From NCBI RefSeq assembly GCF_024978135.1, contig NZ_JANTEZ010000001.1, positions 558,001 through 622,000 of the forward strand: a stretch of DNA of 64,000 nt. Direction: 5' to 3'. Origin of the DNA: Herbiconiux gentiana. Lineage in GTDB: Bacteria > Actinomycetota > Actinomycetes > Actinomycetales > Microbacteriaceae. The number at the start of each line of letters is the position of its first letter. The stretch's first letter is position 1. Positions 8,960 to 17,883 of the stretch are shown here, one piece after another. The notes below the pieces were generated by a model, which saw nothing but the letters and a program-made list of their open reading frames with translations, did no database searches and was not told where the DNA came from. The translations under genes and the position numbers were made by a program.

Positions 8960-9853
8960 TCAGGGGTACCGGCGCGCCAGGGTGCCGAGGTAGTGGCGCT
9001 GCGGGAGGTGCCGCACGGCGCGGGGCAGCCGCCGGTACACCGGGCCGACGACGCGGAACAGGCGGTCGAGCCGGCGCTGCTGCGCGGACGTCCAGCGGAA
9101 GCCGAAGAGGCCGCGCACCCGCGGCGGCAGAAGGCCGATCGTCGCGAAGCGGGCGAGCGGCATCGCCACCCGGATCGGCAGCGCCGCCTTCTCGGCCTTC
9201 AACAGCTCGCGCGCGACCGCGCGGATCGGCGGATCGGCCGACAGCCTCGGGAGCATCCCGTTCCAGTACTCGGCGAAGGCCGCGCGATCGACCGGCCACA
9301 GCTCGGCCGGCATCTGGAGGGCTGTGCCGAGCACGGCGTACTCGCGGTAGACCCGCTCGGCCTCGTCGGGCGCCAGCGGTCCGAACACCCGCTCGTACAC
9401 GGTGATCGCGGTGTCGTAGAGCGTCGCGGCCACCCACAACTGCAGCTCGGGGTCGCGCGCGTCGTACCGCGGCTCGCCCTCGGCGCCCACGCCGTCGCTC
9501 CCCGGCGACGCGTCGGCGCCCGCACCGGGCTGGGTGGTCGGCGGGGCGTCGTCATCCGCGGGCACGCCGGGGCGGGCCGTCGGTGAGACGGACGCACCGC
9601 GGGGCGGGTTCGCGACCGGGGCGTGCGCACGGTTGACCGCCTTGCGCATGCGGCGGATGTCGTCGGCGTCGCCGTTCGACAGGGCGTAGATGTAGCTCAG
9701 AGTGGCGTTCAGGCGGCTCATCGGCCGCGACGCGAAGTCGCTGTGCCGCGCGACCCCGTAACCCACCCCGGGCAGCGCGATCTGCAGCAGGATCGCCCGT
9801 CCGGCCCCGGTGAGGAGGATGCCCTCGGGCGCGATGTCCGCGAGCCTGACCAT
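8960..9853 (-). CDS. Oxygenase MpaB-like family protein (DUF2236)
   Basis: 297-residue protein of the DUF2236 family, which includes the latex-clearing protein Lcp and fungal MpaB, both b-type heme oxygenases. Family landmarks are the N-terminal 'GYGVARHSDFASRP' and 'ATLSYIYALSNGD', the block 'YDARDPELQLWVAATLYDT', and the C-terminal 'LFGFRWTSAQQRRLDRLFR'. A Pro/Ala/Gly-rich insertion of about 45 residues (approx. 85-130) precedes the 'ARDPELQLWVAATL' helix. The ATG is preceded at six to seven bases by TAGCGT (9861-9866), so it is probably leaderless. Substrate unknown. Confidence 0.88.
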   Translation of the reverse strand: MVRLADIAPEGILLTGAGRAILLQIALPGVGYGVARHSDFASRPMSRLNATLSYIYALSNGDADDIRRMRKAVNRAHAPVANPPRGASVSPTARPGVPADDDAPPTTQPGAGADASPGSDGVGAEGEPRYDARDPELQLWVAATLYDTAITVYERVFGPLAPDEAERVYREYAVLGTALQMPAELWPVDRAAFAEYWNGMLPRLSADPPIRAVARELLKAEKAALPIRVAMPLARFATIGLLPPRVRGLFGFRWTSAQQRRLDRLFRVVGPVYRRLPRAVRHLPQRHYLGTLARRYP

Positions 9854-10042
9854 GCGGCCGACGCTACCACCGGCGGCTGAGCGCCCGGCGGAGCCGGCGG
9901 ATGCGCCGACGGTCGCCCGCCCGCCGCTCGCCTGACCACCCGGAAGCCCGGCCACCACCCGGCCACCCCGTCGCCCGGTCGCCCGTCGGCCCGACGCGCC
10001 GGCGGGCGGCCGCGGAGGCGGGCGAGTCGTAGGCTCGGCATC

Positions 10043-11233
10043 ATGCCCGAGAACGCAGCCCCCGAGTGGTCGGCCGACCGCACCGTCTGGGACGTGATCG
10101 TCATCGGCGCGGGCCCCGCCGGTGCGAGTGCGGCGCGGGCCGCGGCGGAGGGCGGAGCATCCGTTCTGCTCCTCGACCGCGCGCCCTTCCCGCGCTACAA
10201 GACCTGCGGCGGCGGGCTCCTCGGCGAGTCGCTGCGCTACGTGCCCGAGGCCGCCCGGCACACCGTCGAGTCGCGGGTGCGCGAGTCGCTCGTCACCGAC
10301 CGCTTCGCCCGCCCGTTCCTGCTGCGGCGCCCGTCCCCGTACCTCGCGATGGTGCGGCGGGCCGAGTTCGACCAGGCGCTGGTCGAGGCCGCGACGGATG
10401 CGGGGGCCGTCTTCGTCGACGGCGTGGCCGTGCGCGAGCTCCAGGCCCCCGACGACCCGGCCGAACCGGTCCTCGTACGCACCGCCACCGCCACCGGCAG
10501 CACCACCGCAGCCGCCCGCATCGTGATCGGCGCCGACGGCACCGGAGGGCGAACCGCCCGCCACGTCGGCGTCGAGATCGGCGGCGTCGACCTCGGCCTC
10601 GAGGACGAGGTCGCGATGCCCGACGACGCTGCCGACTGGCGCGACCGCGTGCGCCTCGACTGGGGCGCTCCGGCCGGCAGCTACGCGTGGGTGTTCCCGA
10701 AGCGCGACTCGCTGACGGTAGGCGTGATCCAGCAGAAGGGCAGCCCCGACGAGACCCGCCAGTACCTCGCCGCCTGGCGCCGCCACCTCGGCCTCGAGCA
10801 CGCCGAGACGCTGCACTCCTCCGGGCACCTCACGCAGTGGCGCACGCCCGGCTCCCCCGTGCGCCGCGGGCGCGTGCTCGTCGCGGGCGACGCCGCAGGC
10901 CTCCTCGAACCGTGGACCCGCGAGGGCATCTCGTTCGCCCTCCGCTCCGGCACCTGGGCGGGCCAGTCGGCGGCCGCCGCGGTGACCTCGTCAGACGAGC
11001 GGATGCCCGACCTCGACGTCTACTCCGACCGCATCCGCCGCGCGCTCGAACCCGAGCAGGTGCGGGGTGCCGAGCTGCTGCGTGTCTTCGAGCGGCGCCG
11101 CGGCCTGGTGCACGGCCTGCTGCGCACCCGCTGGGGCGCGCGCTGGTTCGCGCGCTTCTGCCGTGGCGAGACGTCGCTCGCGCGCCTCGGACGGCACCCG
11201 ATCGCGCTGGCCGTGGCCCGCCGCCTCGCCTGA
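10043..11233 (+). CDS. Geranylgeranyl reductase family FAD-dependent oxidoreductase
   Basis: 396-residue flavoprotein of the geranylgeranyl-reductase/PHBH fold. N-terminal FAD loop 'VIVIGAGPAGASAARAAAEG', the family's 'PFPRYKTCGGGLL' segment next to the active site, and the second FAD motif 'GRVLVAGDAAGLLEPWTREG' are all intact. Actinobacterial members reduce prenyl chains of menaquinone, carotenoid or archaeal-type lipids, or act in unknown redox steps. No prenyl-lipid genes lie next to it, so the substrate is open. TAGGCT (10030-10035) seven bases before the ATG points to leaderless expression. Confidence 0.92.
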   Translation: MPENAAPEWSADRTVWDVIVIGAGPAGASAARAAAEGGASVLLLDRAPFPRYKTCGGGLLGESLRYVPEAARHTVESRVRESLVTDRFARPFLLRRPSPYLAMVRRAEFDQALVEAATDAGAVFVDGVAVRELQAPDDPAEPVLVRTATATGSTTAAARIVIGADGTGGRTARHVGVEIGGVDLGLEDEVAMPDDAADWRDRVRLDWGAPAGSYAWVFPKRDSLTVGVIQQKGSPDETRQYLAAWRRHLGLEHAETLHSSGHLTQWRTPGSPVRRGRVLVAGDAAGLLEPWTREGISFALRSGTWAGQSAAAAVTSSDERMPDLDVYSDRIRRALEPEQVRGAELLRVFERRRGLVHGLLRTRWGARWFARFCRGETSLARLGRHPIALAVARRLA

Positions 11234-11251
11234 CCGAGGGCGAGAAGCCGA

Positions 11252-11315
11252 GACGCGAGCGCCGAGACCGAGCGCCGAGACCCGAGCGCCGAGACCGAGT
11301 GCCGAGACCCGAACG
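11252..11315. repeat. Short degenerate tandem repeat between convergent genes
   Basis: About five imperfect copies of a 13-15-base unit of the form CGAGCGCCGAGACC in the gap between the flavoprotein and the GH5 gene. No hairpin or gene is evident in it. Confidence 0.7.
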
Positions 11316-11328
11316 CGGGATCCGAGCG

Positions 11329-13200
11329 CTACTTCGCCGTCAGCGTGACCGCCGGCGCACTGGGCGTCGACGTCGACTGCACCTGCGCCCCGACCGTGAT
11401 GGTCTGCCCCGGCGCGATGTACGTCCCCCAGTCGGCCCCGGTGCAGGTGATCACCCCGCCCGCGAGCTCGCAGCGCATCCCCCACGAGTTCACGACGGCG
11501 GTGGCTCCGGGGTCGGCCCACGACGCCGTCCAGCCGGCGGAACCGCCCGTGTTGCTCACCTTGAGCTCGGCGACGTAACCCTCGTCCCAGGTGCTCTGCA
11601 GCGACCAGGCCGCCGAGAGGTCGTCGGCCGACGACGACCCGGGAGTGGTGGGGGTCGGGGTCGGGGTGCCGGTGGTTCCGCCCGTCGGTCCGGGTGCGCC
11701 GTCGCGGGCCGTGCCGCCGATGCGGGCACCGGGGGTCGCCGGGCGCGTCGGGACGGGAGTCGTCGTGGGGGCGAGAGTGCCGGGCCGAGCATCCGGAACC
11801 GGTGTCGGAGTGCCGGACGGGACGGGAGTGCCGGACGGGACGGGCGTACCCGCCGCCGGCGCCGGCGCATGCGGCGCCACGACCGTGCCCGGCCCGAGCA
11901 GGGGCCCGAGTGCAGCCACCTTCTCGGCCTGAGGCTTGACCCAGTCGTCCTGCACGATGCCGCCCGTGTCGCCGCTGTTCGGGTTGAACGACCAGTACGA
12001 GAAGCTGATGCCGCTCGAACCGAGGTAGGACACGATGTTCTCGAACCACTGCCGGTCGCTCGTCGTCTGGAGCTTCGACCCGAACTCCCCCACCAGCACC
12101 GGCGCGATCTCCTCGCGGGCGAGGTAGCCCCAGTTCGCGTCCCAGACCGACGGCAGGTTCGCCGGGTAGGCCGGGTCGGAGAACCAGGTCTGCGCGTAGA
12201 TCGACGCCGGGTAGTCGTGCGGTGAGTAGACCACCCGGTCGGGCACGCTGAGCGTCACGGGGTCGTTCCCGGCGTCGGCGAGCCCGCCACCCCACCAGGT
12301 GGTGTCGCCCGACGTCTGCCGCTCGACGCCCTCGACGATGACGAGCAGCTCGGGGTTGACGGCGAGCACGGCGTCGCCCGCCCGTTCGGCCGCGGCCCGC
12401 CAGTCGACCGAGGAGTCGCCGCACCCCCAGCACGCCGCGCCGTGCGGCTCGTTGTGCAGGTCGACGCCGATCACCGAGGGTTCGGAGCGGTATCGCTCGG
12501 CGAGCATCTGCCAGTCGGCGATCCACGCCTCCTCGGGGAAGCGGTCGGTGTACCAGAGCTCGGACTGCCCCGCCGAGTCGGGGCGGTGCCGGTCGAGGAT
12601 GACGTTCAGGCCGTACGACTTCGCCGCCTGCACGATGGCGTCCATCAGCTGCAGCGGGCTGAGGTCGACGAGGGTGGGGTTCTCGAAGGCGTTGATCGAC
12701 GTGGTCACCGGCTGCGCGAGGCACTCGTTCGAGAACGGCAGGCGGACGGTGTTGAACCCCATCGACGCGATCTGCGCGAGTCCGGCGTCGAGGCTGATCG
12801 ACCAGAGGCCGTGCGGCGCGCAGTTGGTGGTCTCCATGCCGAACCACGAGATGCCCTTGATCACGTAGGTGCTGCCGTCGGCGGTGACGATGCGCCCGCC
12901 GTCGGTGTGCAGCGCGCCGGGCAGGGTGGCAGAGAGGTCGCCGGCGACGGATGCGCTGCCCGGCGTCGAGGGCAGGGCCGGGGTCGGCTCGTCCTGCGGT
13001 GTGGCGGGTACCGGCGACATCGACTCCCCCGATCCGATCGGGCCGGGGCCCGCGGTTCCACTGTGGCGGGGCGCCGGCGTCGGCACGACGTCGCCGGGCA
13101 GAGCCGACGCCGACGCGGCCGATGCCGCCGACGCCGACGCCGTGCCGACGATCGCCGCGACGAGCAGCATCGCGGCCGCGCCGGCCCGCCATCCCACCAT
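11329..13200 (-). CDS. Secreted GH5 family glycoside hydrolase with C-terminal CBM2
   Basis: 623-residue extracellular endoglucanase/mannanase-type enzyme. A signal peptide covers about 1-32 (hydrophobic 'GAAAMLLVAAIVGTA'). After a Pro/Ser linker, the GH5 barrel starts near residue 95 with 'GISWFGMETTNCAPHGLW', typical of actinobacterial GH5 cellulases. Acid/base Glu251 lies in 'LHNEPHG' and nucleophile Glu372 in 'LVGEFGSK'. A Pro/Thr-rich linker (about 420-520) leads to a CBM2-type cellulose-binding module containing conserved tryptophans. Start ATG 13200 gives the signal peptide. Together with the GH1 and GH92 genes elsewhere in the window it suggests plant-polymer use. Confidence 0.94.
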   Translation of the reverse strand: MVGWRAGAAAMLLVAAIVGTASASAASAASASALPGDVVPTPAPRHSGTAGPGPIGSGESMSPVPATPQDEPTPALPSTPGSASVAGDLSATLPGALHTDGGRIVTADGSTYVIKGISWFGMETTNCAPHGLWSISLDAGLAQIASMGFNTVRLPFSNECLAQPVTTSINAFENPTLVDLSPLQLMDAIVQAAKSYGLNVILDRHRPDSAGQSELWYTDRFPEEAWIADWQMLAERYRSEPSVIGVDLHNEPHGAACWGCGDSSVDWRAAAERAGDAVLAVNPELLVIVEGVERQTSGDTTWWGGGLADAGNDPVTLSVPDRVVYSPHDYPASIYAQTWFSDPAYPANLPSVWDANWGYLAREEIAPVLVGEFGSKLQTTSDRQWFENIVSYLGSSGISFSYWSFNPNSGDTGGIVQDDWVKPQAEKVAALGPLLGPGTVVAPHAPAPAAGTPVPSGTPVPSGTPTPVPDARPGTLAPTTTPVPTRPATPGARIGGTARDGAPGPTGGTTGTPTPTPTTPGSSSADDLSAAWSLQSTWDEGYVAELKVSNTGGSAGWTASWADPGATAVVNSWGMRCELAGGVITCTGADWGTYIAPGQTITVGAQVQSTSTPSAPAVTLTAK

Positions 13201-13224
13201 GTCGTCCCCCTGTCGTCCGCGAGG

Positions 13225-13304
13225 CCCGAGCGTCGTGCGCCGAACTCGAGCGTCGTACACCGAACCCGAGCGTCATACACCGAGCCCGCGCGTCGTGCGC
13301 CGAA
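13225..13304. repeat. 20-bp tandem repeat upstream of GH5 gene
   Basis: Four imperfect 20-base units beginning at 13225, 13245, 13265 and 13285, consensus CCCGAGCGTCGTGCGCCGAA, in the divergent gap between the GH5 gene and the methyltransferase gene. Variation between copies is confined to a few positions (GTGCGC versus GTACAC). Confidence 0.85.
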
Positions 13305-13369
13305 CCCGAGCCCGACCCCGCTCGCACGAGACTACCCGCCCGCCGCCCCCGCGGTGCGAGGATGGTCGC

Positions 13370-14122
13370 ATGGCGAAGGAACGGCAGTACGCGCAGAGCT
13401 TCGGCGCCGAGGCGGCCGCCTACGACGCGGGCCGCCCGGGCTATCCCGACGACGCCGTGGAGTGGCTGCTGTCGCAGGCCGCCACCGACGACGGCGCCCG
13501 CCCCGACGTGGTCGACGTGGGCGCCGGAACGGGCAAGTTCACCGCCTCGCTGCCGGCTCGCAGCGCATCCGTCGTCGCCGTCGAGCCCGACGCCCTGCTG
13601 CGGGAGCGCCTCGCCCGCAACCTGCCCGCCGTGACGGCCGTCGAGGGCACCGGAGAACGGCTGCCGCTCGGCGAGGATTCGGCCGACGTGGTGACCTACG
13701 CCCAGTCGTGGCACTGGGTCGACGTCGAGGCCGCCTCGCGGGAGGCCGCGCGGGTGCTGCGACCGGGTGGGGTGCTGGCGCTGGTCTGGAACGTACGGGA
13801 CGAGTCGGTGGACTGGGTGCACCGCCTCACCGAGGTGATCGGCGCCTCGATCGCGGACGAGTACGAGACGGTCGCTCCCCCGGTCGCCGAGCCGCTGCGG
13901 CGCGACGCGCACGCCGAGTTCCGCTGGACGAACGAGCTCGACCGGCCCGCCCTGCACTCCCTCGTCACCTCGCGCAGCAGCGTGATCGCGCTCGACGAAC
14001 CCGCTCGCGCCGAGCTGCTCGCCGGCCTCGACGAGCTGCTCGACACGCATCCCGAACTCGCGGGGCTCGACCGCTACCCGCTGCCCTACCTGACCCGCGT
14101 CACCATCGCCCGCCCGATCTGA
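13370..14122 (+). CDS. Class I SAM-dependent methyltransferase
   Basis: 250-residue methyltransferase with motif I 'VVDVGAGTGKFTASL', an acidic motif II end 'VAVEPD', and 'DVVTYAQSWHWVDVEAA' characteristic of the Methyltransf_11 family including the yeast TMT1/trans-aconitate-like group ('SWHWVD'). Soluble and cytosolic. The ATG at 13370 has GAGGAT six bases upstream. Substrate cannot be told; family members methylate small organic acids or metabolites. Confidence 0.9.
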   Translation: MAKERQYAQSFGAEAAAYDAGRPGYPDDAVEWLLSQAATDDGARPDVVDVGAGTGKFTASLPARSASVVAVEPDALLRERLARNLPAVTAVEGTGERLPLGEDSADVVTYAQSWHWVDVEAASREAARVLRPGGVLALVWNVRDESVDWVHRLTEVIGASIADEYETVAPPVAEPLRRDAHAEFRWTNELDRPALHSLVTSRSSVIALDEPARAELLAGLDELLDTHPELAGLDRYPLPYLTRVTIARPI

Positions 14123-14158
14123 GCGGATGCCCGGCGGCGCGACCCCCGCCGACGACGA

Positions 14159-14189
<31 letters not shown>

Positions 14190-14216
14190 ACGCTCCCCGC
14201 CCCCGCGGCGGCCCGC

Positions 14217-14222
14217 TATCGT
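14217..14222 (+). promoter_or_regulatory. -10 box of leaderless LssY_C gene
   Basis: TATCGT six bases before ATG 14229. It helps to decide this start over an in-frame ATG 34 codons upstream, which would add an Asp/Ala repeat. Confidence 0.4.
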
Positions 14223-14228
14223 GAAGCC

Positions 14229-15635
14229 ATGCCCGACGCGCCGACCCCCGTCACCACCGGCGAGCGCGTGCCCGGACACGGCCCGCGCACCCGCCTGCGC
14301 GGCTTCTCGCTGAACGCGGTGCTCGACAACCTCTTCTTCGTCATCGCCGGGGCCGCCGCCGTGTGGCTGGCCTACCTCGTGCTCACGCAGGGCTTCGAGT
14401 CGGGCTGGGCGCAGGTGTGGTTCTACCTCGTGTTCTGGGTGCTTGTGGCCTACATCGCGCTGCCGCGGCTGCATCGCATCCTGACCAACATCTACGTGCC
14501 GAACTACTTCATCGGGCGCACCCGCACGAGCGACGGCCTGCTCGGCGATCCGGTGAACCTCGGCCTGCTGGGCGCCGAGGAGCAGCTGCACACCGCGATG
14601 AAGGCGGCGGGCTGGACCCGGGCCGACGACCTGAGCCTCGCCAGCGGTCTGCGCATCGTGCGCTCCACCGTGCTGCGCCGCAGCTACGACGAGGCGCCGG
14701 TCAGCCCGCTGATGCTCTTCGGCCGCAACCAGGACTTCGCCTATCAGCAGGAGGTGAAGGGCAACCCCGCCAAGCGCCACCACGTGCGGTTCTGGCGCTG
14801 CCCCGACGACTGGCTGCTCCCCGGCGGCCACAAGACCGACTGGCTCGCCGCCGGCACCTACGACCGTGCCGTCGGCTTCTCGCTGTTCACGCTGCAGATC
14901 ACGCACAAGATCGACGAGAACACCGACGTCGAGCGCGACCACATCGTCGCCACGATCGAGCAGTCGGTCCCGGCCGCCGAGGTCGACGTGCTGAAGGACT
15001 TCGCGACCGGCTACCACTCCCGCAACGGCGGCGGCGACGCGATCGTCACCGACGGCGACCTGCCCGTGATCGACCTGCGCGCCGTGACGCCGACGCTCGA
15101 GGCCGCCGCCGAGGTGCACGCCCCGGTGCCGACCCCGCACGTCGGGCCGAACGCGTCGCCCGTGCCCGACAAGACGGTGCGGCGCCCGGCCCAGATCGTC
15201 TTCGGCGCTGCCGTCGTGGTGCTGCGGGCGTTCTCGCCGCTGTTCATCATCGCGGCGGTGGTGTTCGACTGGCAGGGCGTGCGCGACCTCATCACCATCG
15301 ACACGGGCGACGAGCTGCCGGCCGGGGTGGATGCGCGTGAGCTCGTGCTCTGGGGGGTGGTGGTCATCTCGGCGCTGTTCGGGCTGGCGCAGCTGCTGTT
15401 CGGGGTGCTGATGTTCTTCGGCAGCAACGTCGCGCGCGTGCTCGTGATGCTGTTCAGCACGATTAACATCGTCATCGCGCTGATCGACCACCTGGGTGGC
15501 GCCCGGATCACCCTCGGCACGAACCTGATCGGGGTGTCGCTCGACATCCTGATCCTGATCGCCCTGTCGAGCGGGCGGGCGCGCGACTACGCGCGGCGGC
15601 CCCGGGTGAAGAAGGCCGAGCGGCGGGCGCTCTGA
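14229..15635 (+). CDS. LssY C-terminal domain membrane protein
   Basis: 468-residue protein. Two N-terminal membrane segments (about 30-50 and 58-78) are followed by a roughly 150-residue soluble LssY_C domain with 'VNLGLLGAEEQLHTAMKAAG', 'LMLFGRNQDFAYQQEV' and 'HHVRFWRC'. Four more hydrophobic segments close the protein. LssY_C is found alone or fused to PAP2 phosphatases in type-I-secretion-linked loci; its biochemical role is unknown. The ATG chosen follows a TATCGT box. An in-frame ATG at 14127 would prepend an Asp/Ala-rich run and is less likely. Confidence 0.85.
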   Translation: MPDAPTPVTTGERVPGHGPRTRLRGFSLNAVLDNLFFVIAGAAAVWLAYLVLTQGFESGWAQVWFYLVFWVLVAYIALPRLHRILTNIYVPNYFIGRTRTSDGLLGDPVNLGLLGAEEQLHTAMKAAGWTRADDLSLASGLRIVRSTVLRRSYDEAPVSPLMLFGRNQDFAYQQEVKGNPAKRHHVRFWRCPDDWLLPGGHKTDWLAAGTYDRAVGFSLFTLQITHKIDENTDVERDHIVATIEQSVPAAEVDVLKDFATGYHSRNGGGDAIVTDGDLPVIDLRAVTPTLEAAAEVHAPVPTPHVGPNASPVPDKTVRRPAQIVFGAAVVVLRAFSPLFIIAAVVFDWQGVRDLITIDTGDELPAGVDARELVLWGVVVISALFGLAQLLFGVLMFFGSNVARVLVMLFSTINIVIALIDHLGGARITLGTNLIGVSLDILILIALSSGRARDYARRPRVKKAERRAL

Positions 15636-15645
15636 GCCTTCGGCG

Positions 15646-16395
15646 TCAGGGTGCCGGGCGCGGCGCGATCGTGTCGAGCCCGCGGGGCGGGAGTGCGATC
15701 CAGCCTTCGCGCCGCGCCCGCTCGACCTGCTCGGGGGGCGGCGGCGGTGTGAGTCCGAGGGCGTGGGCTCGGGCGACGAGCGCGGCCACGACCGCATCGA
15801 AGGCGTCGTCGTCGGCGGCCATCATGTCGGCCGACGCGCCGAGGTCGAGCCAGGGCATCCGCTCGCCGATCTCGCCGAGAAGTCGTGCCCGCACCCCGGG
15901 GTCGGTCTTGTAGCCCCGCGTGTCGAAGCCCCAGAGCCGCAGCGACGCACCCGGGTAGACCTCGGCCACCCGGCCGGCGCCCGAGCGGTCGACCGGCCCC
16001 AGACGGTCGCCGATGCTCTGCAGCAACGCGGCGCAGTGCATCGCGGTGAGGCCGAGCCGGTCGGTGGAGACGCTCAGCGGCCAGCGACCGGTCACCTCGC
16101 GGGTGACCCGGTCGGTCTCGCGGTAGGCCAGGGTGCGGCGCCACGGCATGCCGGTCAAGTCCCCGTCGATCCGCTCGCCGCGCGCATGGGCGGCCACGAA
16201 GACGGTGAACTCGTCGGGCCAGCCGAAGGCGCAGTCGATGCCCGTCGACACGGCATCCTCGGCCACGGCGACGATGCGCGCATCCGGAACAGCGGTCTCG
16301 AGCGACCGCAGCCGGGCCGACGTCGCCGACCACTCGACCACCGCGAGCGCGGTGCCCCGGGTCTCTGCGGCGAGGTCGACCCCCGCGGTCAGCAC
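15646..16395 (-). CDS. DUF429 family protein
   Basis: 249-residue protein of DUF429, a predicted RNase-H-like fold nuclease family of unknown role. The family opening 'TAGVDLAAETRGTALAVV' carries the first acidic residue, 'GIDCAFGWPDEF' the second region, and 'DDDAFDAVVAALVARAHA' the C-terminal acidic patch. The GTG start at 16395 places the first strand at the N-terminus; there is no clear Shine-Dalgarno. It starts 14 bases after the upstream gene ends, so the two are likely one transcript. It converges on the LssY_C gene with a 10-base gap. Confidence 0.8.
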   Translation of the reverse strand: MLTAGVDLAAETRGTALAVVEWSATSARLRSLETAVPDARIVAVAEDAVSTGIDCAFGWPDEFTVFVAAHARGERIDGDLTGMPWRRTLAYRETDRVTREVTGRWPLSVSTDRLGLTAMHCAALLQSIGDRLGPVDRSGAGRVAEVYPGASLRLWGFDTRGYKTDPGVRARLLGEIGERMPWLDLGASADMMAADDDAFDAVVAALVARAHALGLTPPPPPEQVERARREGWIALPPRGLDTIAPRPAP

Positions 16396-16408
16396 GACGG
16401 AGGACGGA

Positions 16409-16756
16409 TCAGGCGGCGATGACGGTGAGCCCCATGCCCACCATGGACAGCGCGACGACGGCCGAGACGATCGCGACGTTCGAGAGCACCCCGACGGGGA
16501 GGCGCCCGGCGATCGGACCGCGGTCGACGGCCGACATGGCCTGCCCGAGGTCGCTGAAGCCACCGAGGTCGAAGCCGGTGGAGCCGGTGGCCAGGAAGTG
16601 GCCCTCGGTGTACTCGATCATGCCGGCGTACTCCCCGGAGCGCGAGGCGATCCAGAGCTTGGACTCCGGGGTCGCCCAGCTGAGGGGGGCGACGATCGGC
16701 GTGGCCGCCTCGTGGCGCGGGGCCCGCACCGCGGTGATGTTCGTGAGCAGTGCCAT
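16409..16756 (-). CDS. Small protein with unknown ~45-residue domain and C-terminal membrane segment
   Basis: 115-residue protein not assigned to a named family. Residues about 34-78 ('LWIASRSGEYAGMIEY' then 'GFDLGGFSDLGQA') resemble segments of the 95- and 108-residue proteins near 37.1-37.9 kb, suggesting a shared small domain. The last 25 residues are hydrophobic and could be a membrane anchor. The gene sits behind an AT-rich promoter-like stretch and is followed at 14 bases by the DUF429 gene. Function unknown. Confidence 0.7.
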   Translation of the reverse strand: MALLTNITAVRAPRHEAATPIVAPLSWATPESKLWIASRSGEYAGMIEYTEGHFLATGSTGFDLGGFSDLGQAMSAVDRGPIAGRLPVGVLSNVAIVSAVVALSMVGMGLTVIAA

Positions 16757-16781
16757 GTCGACGCCCTTCTGATTACCCCTG

Positions 16782-16813
16782 ACTGATTATTAGAGAGACT
16801 AGCAATAAGTCAG
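16782..16813 (-). promoter_or_regulatory. AT-rich promoter with inverted repeat
   Basis: On the minus strand CTGACT (16813-16808) and a TAATAATCA-like -10 region (16792-16784) are 15-18 bases apart. AGTCAG/CTGACT arms flank the element as a 6-bp inverted repeat, which could bind a regulator. This is one of the most AT-rich spots in the window. Confidence 0.35.
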
Positions 16814-16856
16814 ACAGGTTTTACCGGGTTGTCGCGAAGAGGCCTGTGGTGTAAGG

Positions 16857-17828
16857 CTAATTTTCGTTCTGCGGCACCTTGACCTGCAGCGCACCCGCGT
16901 CGATCCAGGTCTTCATCGCGATCGCCTTGCCGAACCCGTCGCCGTCGAGTTCGATCTCCTCGGGGCGGCGCAGTCGCAGCACGAGCTCCTGACCGCGCAG
17001 ATAGTTGAGGGCGCGCACCTCCTTCGCCGAGCCCATCAGGCGCCGGCCGACGGTGGTGCGCCGCAGCACCCCGTTCTCCCAGAAGATCTTGCCCATGATC
17101 TGCAGCCAGCCGAAGAAGCCCTCCGGCCGCAGCAGCACGATGTCGAACAGGCCGTCGTCGACCGCCGCGTCGGGCAGCAGCAGGATGTTCGCCGGCAGCG
17201 ACCCGCAGTTGCCCACCATGATCGTGTGGGCCCGCACGCTGCGGGGCTCCTTGCCGTCGAGGCTGTACCGCAGCCGCAGCTGGTTCTTGTCGCGCAGCAC
17301 CGTGGCGACCGCCTTCGCGTAGGCGAGCCAGCCGACCTTGGCCTTCAGCTCGTCGTCGGTGGCGGCGAGCATCTTGGCGTCGAGGCCGAGGCCCACCATC
17401 ACGAGATAGGCGTGCTGGGTGACCTTCTGGTCGTCGTGACGGATGCGCACCTGCCCCAGATCGATCGCCCGCTCGGTGCCGCGGAAGGCCGTCTGCAGGG
17501 CGTTCTCGACGTCGTCGAGGGTGAGGTCGAGGTTGCGCGCGAGCAGGTTGCCCGTGCCCGAGGGGAGCAGGCCGATCGGCACGCCCGTGCCACCCAGCAC
17601 CTCGGCGACCGCGCGCACCGTGCCGTCGCCGCCCGCCGCGATGACGAGGTCGACGCCCTCCTCGAGCGCCTTCTTCGCCGGGCCCTGGCCCGGGTCGTCG
17701 ACGGAGGTCTCGAGCCAGAGGGTCTCGGCCCAGCCGGACTCCGCCTCCTCGGCCGCCACGGCGGCCTTCAGGGCGTCGAGGTCGACTTTGATGGGGTTGT
17801 AGACGAGCGCTGCGCGGGGTGAGGTCAT
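16857..17828 (-). CDS. Diacylglycerol kinase family lipid kinase
   Basis: 323-residue DAGK-catalytic-domain protein (DgkB/YegS type) that phosphorylates diacylglycerol or a related lipid at the membrane surface. The nucleotide motif 'VIAAGGDGTVRAV' and the second glycine motif 'GLLPSGTGNLLARNL' are intact. The C-terminal lid has 'AAVDDGLFDIVLLRP' and 'LDGDG'. Length and order match the family. The ATG is preceded by TACGGT (17836-17841) at seven bases. No lipid-synthesis neighbour fixes the substrate. Confidence 0.92.
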   Translation of the reverse strand: MTSPRAALVYNPIKVDLDALKAAVAAEEAESGWAETLWLETSVDDPGQGPAKKALEEGVDLVIAAGGDGTVRAVAEVLGGTGVPIGLLPSGTGNLLARNLDLTLDDVENALQTAFRGTERAIDLGQVRIRHDDQKVTQHAYLVMVGLGLDAKMLAATDDELKAKVGWLAYAKAVATVLRDKNQLRLRYSLDGKEPRSVRAHTIMVGNCGSLPANILLLPDAAVDDGLFDIVLLRPEGFFGWLQIMGKIFWENGVLRRTTVGRRLMGSAKEVRALNYLRGQELVLRLRRPEEIELDGDGFGKAIAMKTWIDAGALQVKVPQNEN

Positions 17829-17883
17829 TGTGGCGACCGTACCAGGAGGGAACCCGCTCCCCCACCCCGTTGCGGGTGCCGGG

